From Olivibacter jilunii (GTDB lineage Bacteria; Bacteroidota; Bacteroidia; Sphingobacteriales; Sphingobacteriaceae), in the NCBI RefSeq assembly GCF_900607235.1, contig NZ_LR027851.1:186001-250000 (forward strand): 64,000 nt of DNA. Reading direction: 5' to 3'. The translations under genes were made by a program, and so were the position numbers. Below the pieces are notes generated by a model. It searched no databases and had not been told where the DNA came from. It saw only the letters and a program-made list of their open reading frames with translations. Below, one piece after another: positions 43,615-53,102 of the stretch. Numbering within the stretch: position 1 is the stretch's first letter; each line of letters opens with the position of its first letter.

Positions 43615-43920
43615 ATGGAATTATTGGAAGTCATCAAGTCGCTATCGAACGAGACACGTTTAAACATTCTTAAATGGTTGAAAGACCCTTATGCACATTT
43701 TCCTGAAGAGGAGCTTAGTGAAAAAACATCCGAAGTAGGCGTATGTGTATCCGATATCGCCAAAAAAGCGGGAATGTCGGTGCCTACCGTTTCTGAATAT
43801 TTAAAAACCATGTCGGCTGCTAATGTTTTGATTGCTACAAGAAATGGACAATGGACATATTATAAAAGGAACGAGCAATTAATCCAGGATTTAGCAATGC
43901 ATATAAAAGATAGACTCTAA
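43615..43920 (+). CDS. ArsR-type winged-helix repressor
   Basis: A 101-residue regulator: LLEVIKSLSNETRLNILKWLKDP near 3-25, an extra loop FPEEELSEKTSEVG, then VCVSDIAKKAGMSVPTVSEYLKTMSAANVLIATRNGQWTYYKR near 43-85 with the recognition helix VPTVSEYLKTM. It lacks the CxC metal site of SmtB/ArsR, so it probably senses an organic inducer or its redox state. A matching palindrome stands in front of its own gene and in front of the quinone reductase gene downstream, so both are likely controlled together. Confidence 0.88.
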   Translation: MELLEVIKSLSNETRLNILKWLKDPYAHFPEEELSEKTSEVGVCVSDIAKKAGMSVPTVSEYLKTMSAANVLIATRNGQWTYYKRNEQLIQDLAMHIKDRL

Positions 43921-43938
43921 AAATTTTTAATATATAAT

Positions 43939-43954
43939 TTAGGTATTTACCTAA
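43939..43954. promoter_or_regulatory. Second ArsR operator, before the reductase gene
   Basis: TTAGGTATTTACCTAA, 7-base arms around two bases, matches the TTAGGAA-AT-TTCCTAA core of the autoregulatory operator. It ends 15 bases before the ATG of the oxidoreductase gene at 43970. Confidence 0.65.
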
Positions 43955-43969
43955 TTAACTAAATACAAT

Positions 43970-44935
43970 ATGAAAGCAGCAATATTAAAGGAGTTCGGAC
44001 CCGTCGAAAATTTTGAAATTGTAGAAATGCCGGTGCCAAAACCGGGGTTCAGGGAAGTGTTGGTCAGGGTACTTGCAACTTCTGTCAATCCTTTAGATTA
44101 TCAAGTACGGCGTGGGGATTATAAAAATGAATTGGACTTACCCGTCATCACAGGCCATGATATCTCCGGTGAAATAGTGGAACTCGGTGCGGGAGTAGAA
44201 AATTTTAAAATCGGTGATGAAGTTTATTATACCCCCGAAATTTTTAAGGGGCAGGGAAGTTATGCGCAGTATCACTGTGCTCACGAGTCTATCATTGGGC
44301 GAAAACCAAAAAACATTAGCCATCTGGAAGCTGCAACACTTCCTTTAGCAGCGGGCACAGCTTGGGAGATGCTGGTTACAAGAGCACAACTAAAAATCAA
44401 CCAGTCTATTTTGATTCACGGGGGTGCCGGTGGTGTAGGAATACCAACTATTCAAATTGCAAAAGCTATGGGAGGAACTGTCTTTACTACCGCACGAAAA
44501 GTCCATCATAAATTTCTTATTGAACTGGGAGCTGACTATGTGATTGACTATGAAAATGAAAATTACATCCATGCTATTCAACAATTGACAGGTAATAAAG
44601 GAGTTGATGTAATTATTGATACCATTGGAGGAAATACGCTCGCTGACAGCGGGAAGATTCTTAGTCAAATGGGGCAGGTAGTTACATTGGTTGATATCGA
44701 AAAACCTCAGAACCTTATTGACGCATGGGGGAAAAACGCCACTTACCATTTTGTCTTTACCCGACAGAATAGAAATAAACTCGATGAGTTAACCCGATTG
44801 GTTGAAAATAAAAAGCTGAAGCCAATTTTAAATAAGGTCTTTTCACTGTCGGAAATAGGTAAGGCTCATCGTTTATTGGAAACCAAAGCCGGTGATGAAA
44901 ATTTTTATGGTAAAATTGGAATAGATATGGAATAA
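43970..44935 (+). CDS. NADP-dependent medium-chain oxidoreductase (quinone reductase type)
   Basis: A 321-residue MDR/zeta-crystallin-like enzyme: GroES-like N-terminal part (MKAAILKEFGPVENFEIVEM, VNPLDYQVRRGDY, PVITGHDISGEIVELG), then the Rossmann domain with HGGAGGVGIPTIQIAK at 150-165 and the VDVIIDTIGGNT segment. The catalytic zinc Cys is absent, so this is the quinone oxidoreductase subgroup that uses NADPH. It is co-regulated with the ArsR gene 49 bases upstream, which makes a quinone, enone or electrophile response likely. No partner gene follows. Confidence 0.9.
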   Translation: MKAAILKEFGPVENFEIVEMPVPKPGFREVLVRVLATSVNPLDYQVRRGDYKNELDLPVITGHDISGEIVELGAGVENFKIGDEVYYTPEIFKGQGSYAQYHCAHESIIGRKPKNISHLEAATLPLAAGTAWEMLVTRAQLKINQSILIHGGAGGVGIPTIQIAKAMGGTVFTTARKVHHKFLIELGADYVIDYENENYIHAIQQLTGNKGVDVIIDTIGGNTLADSGKILSQMGQVVTLVDIEKPQNLIDAWGKNATYHFVFTRQNRNKLDELTRLVENKKLKPILNKVFSLSEIGKAHRLLETKAGDENFYGKIGIDME

Positions 44936-45091
44936 ATGCCATTACTGAAAATTTTGTTTCACCACATTCTATTTATAAAAATGGCGGAGGGCAAACGGTC
45001 GGTCCATTTAAGGACTCTCATGTTTTGCCTTCCCCCGGTGATTGTTATAGGGATCATGAATCACAGGCAGCGGATTTTCATACATTGCTGA

Positions 45092-46462
45092 TCAAAATTT
45101 AAAACCTAAGAGTGAACTAATAAAAACCCCATCTTTATGTTGCGGTATTACGTCGTTAATAAAATCCCCGGTGTTAAAATATTGTAGGCCGGCATTGTAG
45201 TTTAGAAATTTGCTGATCTGCCAGGATACTGTAGTAATGTAAGCCGTGCCAATATAATGGCTGTCTGAATTTGAGGAAGCCAGCCTGAGTGTACCATCAG
45301 GGAGGTAAATACCGTCATGCAGGGATTGCCGCCACGAGAAGACCGTTTCAAAGGAAAGCAGTACATGCCCGACGGGGCTCCAGCTCAAATTGGGGTGAAT
45401 AGAAAGCAGGTTTGCCGGACCGGCCTGTGGATTCATGCCGAAATAACCGCCGTTCGGATATAAAGCGTTAAATGTGCCCAGTTTGCCATCGTCTTTGGTG
45501 TCGTCGCCTGAAATAAAATCGCTGCGGAGCTTTATTGTCGGAACCCCGTTCAGATTAGTGAAACGATAAGTGATATCCATCGAGCCGCCCCAGGCGCGGA
45601 TATCTGCCGCGCCAAATTTGCCCAATTGATAACCGATCTCAAAGTTGTAGAGCAGTTCATTTCCGTTCGCCCACAATCGGGTGCCGACGGTATGGCGGGA
45701 TTCAGTGGCAACACCATCATCAAACCGGGCTTCATCCCGGTGAATACCCATATAGTAAAGGTCGATATTGAGCATTTTATCTGCAGTATGTGTGCTATAA
45801 ACGCCCCATAGACTCGATTTTCGGCTAATAGTGGCATTATCAAACACACCTGTTTTTACACGGCCGGCCGCCATGACAAAAGCATCAACATTCCATTTTG
45901 GAGCAGCATATGCCACTTTGGCTCCGTCGAAATACAAACGAAGATTGGGACCCTCGCGAACATCAAGCAGTCGGCCGCTACCATACTGCAGTTCCTGTCG
46001 TCCTAATCGGATGGTCATTTTGCCATCCATTCCCTTGTAAGGGATTAGATCTATGAAAAGATTCTGAACGTTCAGCTGATCCTCATCAATAGGCCGCGGT
46101 CCGTTCTTTCGTCCGTTCTCCAAACCGCTTCGCAACTGCCCGAAGATCCTGATCCTGTCGTTTAGGTGCAGATCGGCATGCAGTTGGTACCGCTGTAGCA
46201 AGAAAATATTTCTGCCGATATTACTTGTGCCCCAGTCTTCGTGCTGCGCCCGGTCCAGTTCGGCCCGCAGCTCGCCACCGAAAGAAACATAGGTTTTTCC
46301 GCTTTCCGAAAGCGGCAGGTATTTCAAGCTGTTGTAAAAGGTCCGGGTACTATCCTTTAAAGCTGAATAATCTTCATTAAAACGTAACAGCTTAAAGTTT
46401 TGGGCATAGGAAAATTTGACCAATATAAAGAAACCCATTAGCAATACAGTTTTTAGTTTCAT
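45092..46462 (-). CDS. Alginate-export-like outer-membrane porin
   Basis: The 456-residue protein has a signal peptide (MKLKTVLLMGFFILVKFSYA). Its repetitive beta strands end in Phe (SLLGFKF), as for a porin, and match the alginate export (Alginate_exp) family: VSFGGELRAELDRAQHEDWG near 59-78, RYQLHADLHLNDRIRIFGQLRSGLENG near 91-117, and TIRLGRQELQYGSGRLLDVREGPN near 151-174, with FDGAKVAY following. In Bacteroidota this family is broadly a diffusion channel or an efflux-type porin, not proof of alginate synthesis. It stands alone, and no polysaccharide genes are near. Confidence 0.82.
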   Translation of the reverse strand: MKLKTVLLMGFFILVKFSYAQNFKLLRFNEDYSALKDSTRTFYNSLKYLPLSESGKTYVSFGGELRAELDRAQHEDWGTSNIGRNIFLLQRYQLHADLHLNDRIRIFGQLRSGLENGRKNGPRPIDEDQLNVQNLFIDLIPYKGMDGKMTIRLGRQELQYGSGRLLDVREGPNLRLYFDGAKVAYAAPKWNVDAFVMAAGRVKTGVFDNATISRKSSLWGVYSTHTADKMLNIDLYYMGIHRDEARFDDGVATESRHTVGTRLWANGNELLYNFEIGYQLGKFGAADIRAWGGSMDITYRFTNLNGVPTIKLRSDFISGDDTKDDGKLGTFNALYPNGGYFGMNPQAGPANLLSIHPNLSWSPVGHVLLSFETVFSWRQSLHDGIYLPDGTLRLASSNSDSHYIGTAYITTVSWQISKFLNYNAGLQYFNTGDFINDVIPQHKDGVFISSLLGFKF

Positions 46463-46968
46463 CAGCTGCGCATATTATTGATTGATCTATCGATCCGTTT
46501 TAGTTGAGGTCGTTTTCCTTTCATCATGTATCCGTGTACTGCATGAACATCGTTATAAGATGCCATACAAATCTCAGCACCAGAATGCAACGGAACGAAG
46601 ATGTTTGTAGGAAAAGTAAGTAGACAAAAGTCTACTTTTTTAATTTTGATCACTTATCTACAAAATATGAAAAAGCGCGGGGACGATTTGGGCTTTTTTG
46701 TATACGCTTCGCTGTTTTCCGGTATCTCCTACCTAAAAATAGAACCGATTAAGTTTGTTTCCGGCATGTTGACGAAGGTAATTGCACGATAGCTATTTAC
46801 ATTGCCAAAGATTGAGAAACGGTGGATGGCATAATTGCATTTTGTTAGTTCCTGTGCAATTCTGTGAAAAGATTTTAAATACGTAAATTTGTGCATTTAT
46901 TGAAAAAGTAAATTGGCTTTTTATCGCCTCGAAGGAATGTTGGAAGAGCTCAGAAATACAGACGAACA
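46463..46968. other. Gap with a hairpin, otherwise empty
   Basis: About 500 bases between the porin (minus) and the TPR gene (plus). A hairpin at 46618-46637 is present. No gene is convincing; both divergent promoters must be here. Confidence 0.35.
46618..46641 (+). terminator. Hairpin with T-run
   Basis: AAGTAGAC (46618-46625) pairs with GTCTACTT (46630-46637) around AAAA and is followed by TTTT. No intact plus-strand gene precedes it, so the function is uncertain. Confidence 0.5.
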
Positions 46969-49506
46969 ATGATATCAAAAGAAAGGATCGGTTATAACTA
47001 CCTGAAATCCCTGCTTACCGCAGCCTTTTCAGCCTTGCTAGTTATGGGGTATGCGCAGGAGGAAAAAGAACAGCAGGAAGAGAAGCAGCAAGCCACTGAA
47101 AAGCTAGACGAAGGGCAATCTACGCCTATGGGGTCCATCGATGTCGTACGTGATTACCGGCCGATGCTGGCCGATGCCGTAAAGATCCGTCGGAGTCCGG
47201 ATATGAATATCAAACGCGAAGCGCTTGAAATCGAGCTGCGCCGTATCGCTGCCGCCACGTATTTTGCACAGAACAAATTCAAACAAGCTTACTACGTTAA
47301 ATTAATTGAACGGTATCCGGATGCTTCACGCAGCAATATCGATAATTTCCGGATCGGCTCTATCGCCTATTTAGCAGGCGAATACGAAAGAGCAAACTCT
47401 ATTCTGGAGAAAGTGGCAGATCCGGATGCCTTTTATCAGGGCTCATTGATTACTTTGGGCCATATTGCCGTAGAAACCGGCGATAAGCAACGTGCACGGG
47501 ATGTGTTCGTGAAAGCGTCCAGGCTGGATTTCGATCAGGCATTGAAATTAGATGGGCTGTTTAATTATGCTAAAATCTTATATGAATTAGACTCCACCCA
47601 GGTTGCTCAGGAGGTCCTTCAGAAATATATCGCTCAGAAATATGCGGATCGTAAACCTGATGCTGAAAATACAGAGAATGTGGAAACCCTGTTGGCCGAG
47701 GTCTTGTCGGGTACGAGCAATTTCCATGCAGGGGTAGCTATGCTGGAATCGTTCAAAAGCAGGGGGCGGGAAGCCGATATGGTCTACCAAAAGGTAACGT
47801 ATTACCGCGGACTGGAGTTTTATAATGAGCGCGCTTTCGAAAACAGCATATCCCTGTTCATGCGATCGGAAAAATTCCCAATCGATGCGGAAATGGCGGC
47901 GTTGGCCACGTACTGGAAAGCGGAGGCGATGTATGAAGTGCGTAAGTACAGAGAGGCGGTAGAAAACTTTTCCCGGTTCCTTCGGTTGCCCGCCGCCCGA
48001 AACACAAATGTATACAATTATGCAAATTATGGCTTGGCTTATGCGGCTTTTCGCAACGACAGCTTTAGCATAGCGGCCGATTATTTTGAACGCTTTTTGG
48101 CTGTCGAAGGAAGTTCGCTGGAGGAAAATATGCGTCATGACGTAATTGCCCGTTTGGGTGATTCGTATCTGTCCCTGCGTAATTACGACCGAGCCAACGA
48201 ATACTACGACCAGCTGATCAACAGCAAAGCTCCTAATCAGGACTACGCGTTGTTCCAGCGTGGTATTATTCAGGGATTGCAGGGCGACAATGAAGCAAAA
48301 CTCAGCACCCTAAGGTCCGTTATCGAACAATTCCCCGGTTCGAACTATGCAGACGACGTGGCTTTTGAGGTTCCATACACGTATTTCATTACCGAAGATT
48401 ACGATGCCGCCATCGAAGGGTTGCAACAGATGATCGAACAATACCCCCGCAGCAGCTATGTCCCCCGGGCATTGATGACCATCGGGCTTGTTCAGTACAA
48501 TAAAGATGAAACTGAAGCCGCGAAGGCCACCTTTCAGCGGGTGGTAGAGAAATATCCCACAACCGAAGAGGCAAAGCAGGCGCTGCGTTCCATTGAAAAC
48601 ATCTATCTGGATCAAGGGGATGCCTCGAGTTATATTCAATACGCAACCGGTGCCAATATCGGTGATCTGAGTACTGCGGAGCAGGATAACCTAGCTTTTC
48701 AGGTGGCCAATTCCTTGTTTACCAGGGGAGAGTACGGACCGGCTGTGGAAGCGATTAATGCATATTTTGATAAATTCCCAAAACCCATACAGGAAAAACA
48801 TGCCCGTTATATCCGCGGGGTGAGTTTGTACCATACCGGGCACCCGAAGGAAGCCCTGCACGACCTAAACATTATCTTGAACGACTGGACGAGCCAGTAT
48901 ACGGAGAAGACCTTGCTAACGGTTGCTGCCTTATACCTGAGCTTGAAGGAATACAACGAGGCCATCGTGCACCTCAAAAAACTGGAGCTCGTTTCAGAAT
49001 ATAGAAAAAACTATGGCTATGCGGTAACTAACCTAATGATTTGTTATTTCGAAATCGGCGACTTCGAGCAGGTGGCCAAGTATGCGAAGTTGATTAAGAA
49101 TTACGATCGGTCGTCTGAAGAGGACATTGCCAAGGCACACTTATACAGCGCACGGGCCATGCTGCAGGAAGGGAAAGTGGAGCCTGCCATGGATGAACTG
49201 AATCAGGCGGCGTTGAAGAGCCGAACGGCAGTCGGTGCAGAGGCAAGGTACCGCATAGGGCAACTGCAGTATCAAGACAAAGAATACGACAAAGCACAGG
49301 AAACAGCCTTTGATGTGATCAACAACCTGGCGTCATACGACTATTGGGTGGCAAAAAGCTTCATACTACTTGCGGATGCCTATGCGGGCAAGGGCGATAA
49401 GCTCCAAGCGAGGAAGACGTTGGAAAGTGTGATTAAAAACTATGAAGAAGATGATGACGTCATTCCTTCAGCAAAAGAACGTTTACAGAAATTGAAGAAT
49501 AAGTAA
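46969..49506 (+). CDS. Large secreted TPR-repeat protein, possible chimera
   Basis: The 845-residue protein has a signal peptide (SLLTAAFSALLVMGYA) and then many tetratricopeptide-like helices from about residue 85 to the end. Examples are YPDASRSNIDNFRIGSIAYL, ALFQRGIIQGLQGDNEAKLS, and GLQQMIEQYPRSSYVPRALMTIG. This part matches a known type of ~1000-residue Bacteroidota TPR proteins that work with an outer-membrane barrel partner. The region 50-75 (SIDVVRDYRPMLADAVKIRR) instead resembles the N-terminus of that partner barrel family, as if a deletion had fused the two genes. Codons also look richer in G and C than in neighbouring genes. Role: protein-protein scaffold, target unknown. Confidence 0.7.
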   Translation: MISKERIGYNYLKSLLTAAFSALLVMGYAQEEKEQQEEKQQATEKLDEGQSTPMGSIDVVRDYRPMLADAVKIRRSPDMNIKREALEIELRRIAAATYFAQNKFKQAYYVKLIERYPDASRSNIDNFRIGSIAYLAGEYERANSILEKVADPDAFYQGSLITLGHIAVETGDKQRARDVFVKASRLDFDQALKLDGLFNYAKILYELDSTQVAQEVLQKYIAQKYADRKPDAENTENVETLLAEVLSGTSNFHAGVAMLESFKSRGREADMVYQKVTYYRGLEFYNERAFENSISLFMRSEKFPIDAEMAALATYWKAEAMYEVRKYREAVENFSRFLRLPAARNTNVYNYANYGLAYAAFRNDSFSIAADYFERFLAVEGSSLEENMRHDVIARLGDSYLSLRNYDRANEYYDQLINSKAPNQDYALFQRGIIQGLQGDNEAKLSTLRSVIEQFPGSNYADDVAFEVPYTYFITEDYDAAIEGLQQMIEQYPRSSYVPRALMTIGLVQYNKDETEAAKATFQRVVEKYPTTEEAKQALRSIENIYLDQGDASSYIQYATGANIGDLSTAEQDNLAFQVANSLFTRGEYGPAVEAINAYFDKFPKPIQEKHARYIRGVSLYHTGHPKEALHDLNIILNDWTSQYTEKTLLTVAALYLSLKEYNEAIVHLKKLELVSEYRKNYGYAVTNLMICYFEIGDFEQVAKYAKLIKNYDRSSEEDIAKAHLYSARAMLQEGKVEPAMDELNQAALKSRTAVGAEARYRIGQLQYQDKEYDKAQETAFDVINNLASYDYWVAKSFILLADAYAGKGDKLQARKTLESVIKNYEEDDDVIPSAKERLQKLKNK

Positions 49507-49588
49507 CAGAAATATTCCGTTAATAAATATTTTCATTGGCCGGATCTTATAAAGCATTCGGTCGAACCCAAGGTCGTTTGAATAACAA

Positions 49589-49623
49589 ATTGGCGAAGTA
49601 GCAGATTCGGTCACTTCGCCAAT
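49589..49623. terminator. Bidirectional-type terminator
   Basis: ATTGGCGAAGT (49589-49599) pairs perfectly with ACTTCGCCAAT (49613-49623). GCATTTT follows on the plus strand and AAAT-type A/T tracts lie on the other side. It separates the TPR gene from the convergent VOC gene. Confidence 0.7.
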
Positions 49624-49644
49624 GCATTTTAACATATAACCGTT

Positions 49645-50070
49645 TTAAACTTCCTCCAAAGTCTTAATGTCAAACTTTTTCATTTTTAAATAAGCGTCCA
49701 GTACTTTCTGCGATTTTTCAGGATCACTCAACAGTTTCGGTAAAACTGTAGGAACTACCTGCCATGACATTCCATATTTATCCTTCAGCCAACCACAATT
49801 TCCTTCTTGCCCACCCCCGGATGTCAATTTTTCCCAATAATGGTCAATTTCCTCTTGTGTATCACAGTCAATAACAAAGGATACGGCTTCATTGAATGTA
49901 AAATTTGGTCCGCCATTTAAACCCATAAACTTTTTTCCGTCCAATTCAAACGTTACCACCATCTGATTGTCAGCGGTGATTTTTGAATTTGGAAAAATTG
50001 AGCAATAAAACTTAGCTGCCTCTTGTGCTTGCCCGTCAAACCACAAACACGGATAAATCGGATTTTTCAT
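49645..50070 (-). CDS. PhnB-type VOC protein
   Basis: The 141-residue protein starts at the Met at 50070 (MKNPIYPCLWFDGQAQEAAK). It has the family motif FYCSIFPNSKI, then LDGKKFMGLNGGPNFTFNEAVSFVIDCDTQEEIDHYWEKL and GWLKDKYGMSWQVVP, the usual PhnB/3-demethylubiquinone methyltransferase-like end. It is non-catalytic or of unknown activity in most relatives. The frame's first Met is 19 codons upstream, in an unlikely stretch. It ends the pair with the AraC gene just upstream (83-base gap). Confidence 0.85.
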   Translation of the reverse strand: MKNPIYPCLWFDGQAQEAAKFYCSIFPNSKITADNQMVVTFELDGKKFMGLNGGPNFTFNEAVSFVIDCDTQEEIDHYWEKLTSGGGQEGNCGWLKDKYGMSWQVVPTVLPKLLSDPEKSQKVLDAYLKMKKFDIKTLEEV

Positions 50071-50152
50071 TTCAAATAAATTTTTAAAGTTTTGATATTG
50101 CAAATGTAGGATGCCGCAATACCTCAAAATAGAATGATCCCGACAAAATATC

Positions 50153-50920
50153 TTATTGCTTACCTAAGTTCAGATACGCTTTAGGTGTTAAATTTGTAAA
50201 CTCCTTGAATGTTCTTATAAAGTGGCTTTGGTCAGCGTAACCATTATTAAATACGATATCAGTCAGCTGCTTAAACAGTCCGGTATTTAGTTGCTGAAAG
50301 GCAGAATTGAACTGGGCTATTCTTCGATATTGATCTGGTGAAATCCCTACCTCCTTTTTAAACATTCTCTGAAAAGTCCGTTCTGTTACAAAAATCTCGT
50401 TTTGAGCTTTTGTTAAAATCTGTTTTGAAGGATTTTCAGCAATTAGCTTCGTAGCATAATCAATAAGTTTATTGGAAATTTGTATTTTATTAATAAGATC
50501 GAAAATGAAACCATCCAAAATGGTCAACATTGCCTGAATGGATAGGGCATTTAGTAATTTTTCCTGTAGCTCATTCGCTACTTTGTAGTCTACTAAATTT
50601 AAGTTAATAGGATTGTCTGTAAATTCTTGGGCAGAAAAGCCAAAAAGAGCCTTTAAAGAAAACGGCTTAAAAAAGTAGGCAATAAGTGTAAAGTTGTCAG
50701 AGAATGTGATTTTTTCAGGAAGGACCGTCTGTCCAAAAAGAGTTAAATAATTTTTGGTGTTGTTAATCGTGCCTAACGTATTTTGAAAAAGTAGCGTCGG
50801 TTTGCCATTTGCAAAAAGAGGCAGCGAGAAATTGTCTTTAACATCATAATTTTCAATGATGAGAATTTCGTCAACATATTCGGCAATTTTTTGAGCCGGT
50901 TTTAATCTACTTCCTTTCAA
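50153..50920 (-). CDS. AraC-family regulator (DUF6597-type N-terminus)
   Basis: A 255-residue AraC regulator: N-terminal DUF6597-like sensor region (PAQKIAEYVDEILIIENYD near 8-26 and ITFSDNFTLIAYFFKPFSL near 71-89). The C-terminal HTH pair has ITERTFQRMFKKEVGISPDQYR-type sequence (here VTERTFQRMFKKEVGISPDQ near 179-198) and TDIVFNNGYADQSHFIRTFKEFTNLTPKAY near 218-247. It is upstream of the VOC gene on the same strand and probably co-transcribed. The inducer is unknown. Confidence 0.88.
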   Translation of the reverse strand: MKGSRLKPAQKIAEYVDEILIIENYDVKDNFSLPLFANGKPTLLFQNTLGTINNTKNYLTLFGQTVLPEKITFSDNFTLIAYFFKPFSLKALFGFSAQEFTDNPINLNLVDYKVANELQEKLLNALSIQAMLTILDGFIFDLINKIQISNKLIDYATKLIAENPSKQILTKAQNEIFVTERTFQRMFKKEVGISPDQYRRIAQFNSAFQQLNTGLFKQLTDIVFNNGYADQSHFIRTFKEFTNLTPKAYLNLGKQ

Positions 50921-51164
50921 TTTTCAAACTTTGTTAATGCTTACAATTACGACATTTTATAAAACAGCTTGATATGTAACCTATGTGTGCTGTGGCCCCA
51001 TGTGACAGAGAAGTACAGTCGACATCATCATGTATCTCAAAGATAAGAAATATGCAAGACCGTCAAAATAAGACGCTTAAAAAATATCTCACCGTTGAGA
51101 AATCTGCTAGGAGTGAAGTTACATCCGTCCTCATAAATCCGGTAATAAAACGTTGATATATTCC

Positions 51165-52001
51165 CTACGAAAAAGTCTTCATCAACTCTTCATAAGTAAT
51201 CGCTCCTAAGGTGAACTTTTCCAGTGCCATATACCTTTTTTCCGCTAAAGTATTCACCCTATTATGACACCTTTCCACTAGTTCTTTTTCATTTGGTAAC
51301 GGTTCATATATATGTTTGTTTTTAAGATACGCTTCATAGTACCTTATACCAAATATACGTTGTGACATCGCATCATGATGGATACCGTCCGGGTTGGCTG
51401 TAAGTCCTTCAGCAGTTACGTAATAGCAGTTTTTGTTATCCATTGCATATTTTTGCAGTTCTTCATTAATGAGTTTGTATTCTATACACCCTGCTCCAAA
51501 TGCTACCTTACCCAAGTAATCGCCCAATGCGCCTATAATAAATGGAATATTAGGCGCTGATAACGCTCTTCTTATTTCATCAAATATCCGCGATATTTTC
51601 TCACGGTACACCCTGTGTTTTCCATCGTGACTATCACTTTCTCCCTGGTGCCATAATACGCCCGCTAATTCGCTATCTTCCATTGCGAATTTGGCTTCAT
51701 TGATTGCATGGCGAAATAATGTCCCATCTATCGACCACTCATCAATCGAGCTGCCTCCCTCTGCACATGGAATGAGACCAATTTTTTCTCCTTCATGATC
51801 GCTACACCATGCCTCTGCAAATGATGCCGACAAGCCCACGCCGGCAATTGGTCTGTCAAAATGAATAGGTTCAGTCATCATTTGCCATCTGCCATTTCGC
51901 AACATCATAATTCGCTCATTGTAAATCGAAGGTACTTCATGTGTAAATCCACGGCCTGCCATATTCGATTGGCCGATTAGTAAAAATGACTTCATTTCCA
52001 T
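51165..52001 (-). CDS. Sialate O-acetylesterase-like SGNH hydrolase
   Basis: A 278-residue protein: SFLLIGQSNMAGRG at 5-18 with catalytic Ser 12, ECF-like CAEGGSSIDEWS near 79-90, GVLWHQGESD near 114-123 (block III), and the C-terminal catalytic dyad TANPDGIHHD near 199-208. No signal peptide is obvious (MEMKSFLL), so it may be cytoplasmic. The family removes O-acetyl groups from sialic acid or other acetylated sugars. It is followed by no glycan gene here. Its last ~35 codons also occur as a decayed copy at 28204-28312. Confidence 0.88.
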   Translation of the reverse strand: MEMKSFLLIGQSNMAGRGFTHEVPSIYNERIMMLRNGRWQMMTEPIHFDRPIAGVGLSASFAEAWCSDHEGEKIGLIPCAEGGSSIDEWSIDGTLFRHAINEAKFAMEDSELAGVLWHQGESDSHDGKHRVYREKISRIFDEIRRALSAPNIPFIIGALGDYLGKVAFGAGCIEYKLINEELQKYAMDNKNCYYVTAEGLTANPDGIHHDAMSQRIFGIRYYEAYLKNKHIYEPLPNEKELVERCHNRVNTLAEKRYMALEKFTLGAITYEELMKTFS

Positions 52002-52206
52002 CTATTGTATAATATATAAATGCTAAGCGTATTGGGCTTCGCATTAAAAGCATAAATTGCTTTAGATTGTAGAAACCTAACCTGTCTTTATTTTTTTTTC
52101 TGTGCTTCAATCCAAATTCAAGTAAAGCATTAATTACGGGCAGCGTCTGTAGGGCACGCTATCAACTTTCGATACTAGATCATTAAATGTATGTAAAATC
52201 CGGTAA

Positions 52207-53100
52207 TCAGTTAAAAGTCTGCCGAAATGCCTGCGGCGATAAATTCGTCTTCTTCTTAAAAAGCGTGCTAAAGGATTGCGCATGCTCAAAGCCCAATGCA
52301 TAGGCGATTTCGCTAACAGAAAGATTGGTCGTGGAGAGTTTTTCTTTAGCTTTCGCGATCAATTTTTCATGAATATGCTGCTGTGTGTTCTGTCCGGTAT
52401 GGACCCGAAGCAGGTCGCTCAGGTAGTTTGGCGACAGGTTCATCTGTGCAGCGATATATTGTACCGTAAGCAAACCCTGTACCCCGTTGTTATAATAATC
52501 ATCGATCAACTGCTCGAACCGGGTCAGCAGCGCTGAATTATTATTTTTGCGGGTCAAAAACTGCCGTTCATAAAAACGGTTGGAATATTTTAGTAGGCTC
52601 TCGATATGCGTCAGAATGATCTCCTGCGTATGCTTATCGATATGACGGCACTCCCTCTCAATTTTATGGAAGATCGTGATCAGGTCGTCTTCTTCCTCGG
52701 CCGACAGGTGCAGCGCTTCATTAACCGCATAATCAAAAAAACCGTAGTGATGAATGCTGTTCGCCAGCGTATGCCGTAGCAGGAAGTCCGGGTGAAAGAT
52801 CAGGAGATAACCGGACCCGCATTCCATATTTTGCAGGTCCAGCTGTTGCACCTGGTTAGGTGCGGTAAAACTCAATACGCCTTTATCGTAATCATAATGC
52901 TGCTGCCCGTACCTGATCTTGCCTTTGGCGTCGCGTTTGAGCGCCACGCAATAAAAGCGGTTAACGAAACCTTTCCAGATATCGTCTTCCAAAAAAACAC
53001 TTTCCGCCAGATTGACCACACTCACCAGCGGGTGGCGAGGTTCGGGCAATGACAGGAGTCGGTGAAATTCTGATATGGAGTTAATAGCGTTCATACACAA
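52207..53100 (-). CDS. AraC-family regulator (paralogue of the one at 41460)
   Basis: A 297-residue regulator with the same N-terminal domain as the AraC protein at 41460: ISEFHRLLSLPEPRHPLVSV near 8-27, IRYGQQHYDYDKGVLSFTAPNQ near 62-83. The C-terminal HTH pair has VQYIAAQMNLSPNYLSDLLRVHTGQ near 214-238 and VSEIAYALGFEHAQSFSTLFKKKTNLSPQAFR near 264-295. It follows the aldo/keto reductase by two bases and is co-transcribed with it. It probably activates that promoter. The two paralogues would have arisen by duplication with different enzymes attached. Confidence 0.9.
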   Translation of the reverse strand: MCMNAINSISEFHRLLSLPEPRHPLVSVVNLAESVFLEDDIWKGFVNRFYCVALKRDAKGKIRYGQQHYDYDKGVLSFTAPNQVQQLDLQNMECGSGYLLIFHPDFLLRHTLANSIHHYGFFDYAVNEALHLSAEEEDDLITIFHKIERECRHIDKHTQEIILTHIESLLKYSNRFYERQFLTRKNNNSALLTRFEQLIDDYYNNGVQGLLTVQYIAAQMNLSPNYLSDLLRVHTGQNTQQHIHEKLIAKAKEKLSTTNLSVSEIAYALGFEHAQSFSTLFKKKTNLSPQAFRQTFN

Positions 53101-53102
53101 AA

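Noticed and set aside
46462-46792. Short ORFs on both strands upstream of the porin and before the TPR gene
   Set aside because: No similarity or proper signals; a hairpin lies in the same place.
47587-48138. 183-codon minus-strand ORF inside the TPR gene
   Set aside because: Long antisense frames are expected in this codon-biased gene; no protein pattern.
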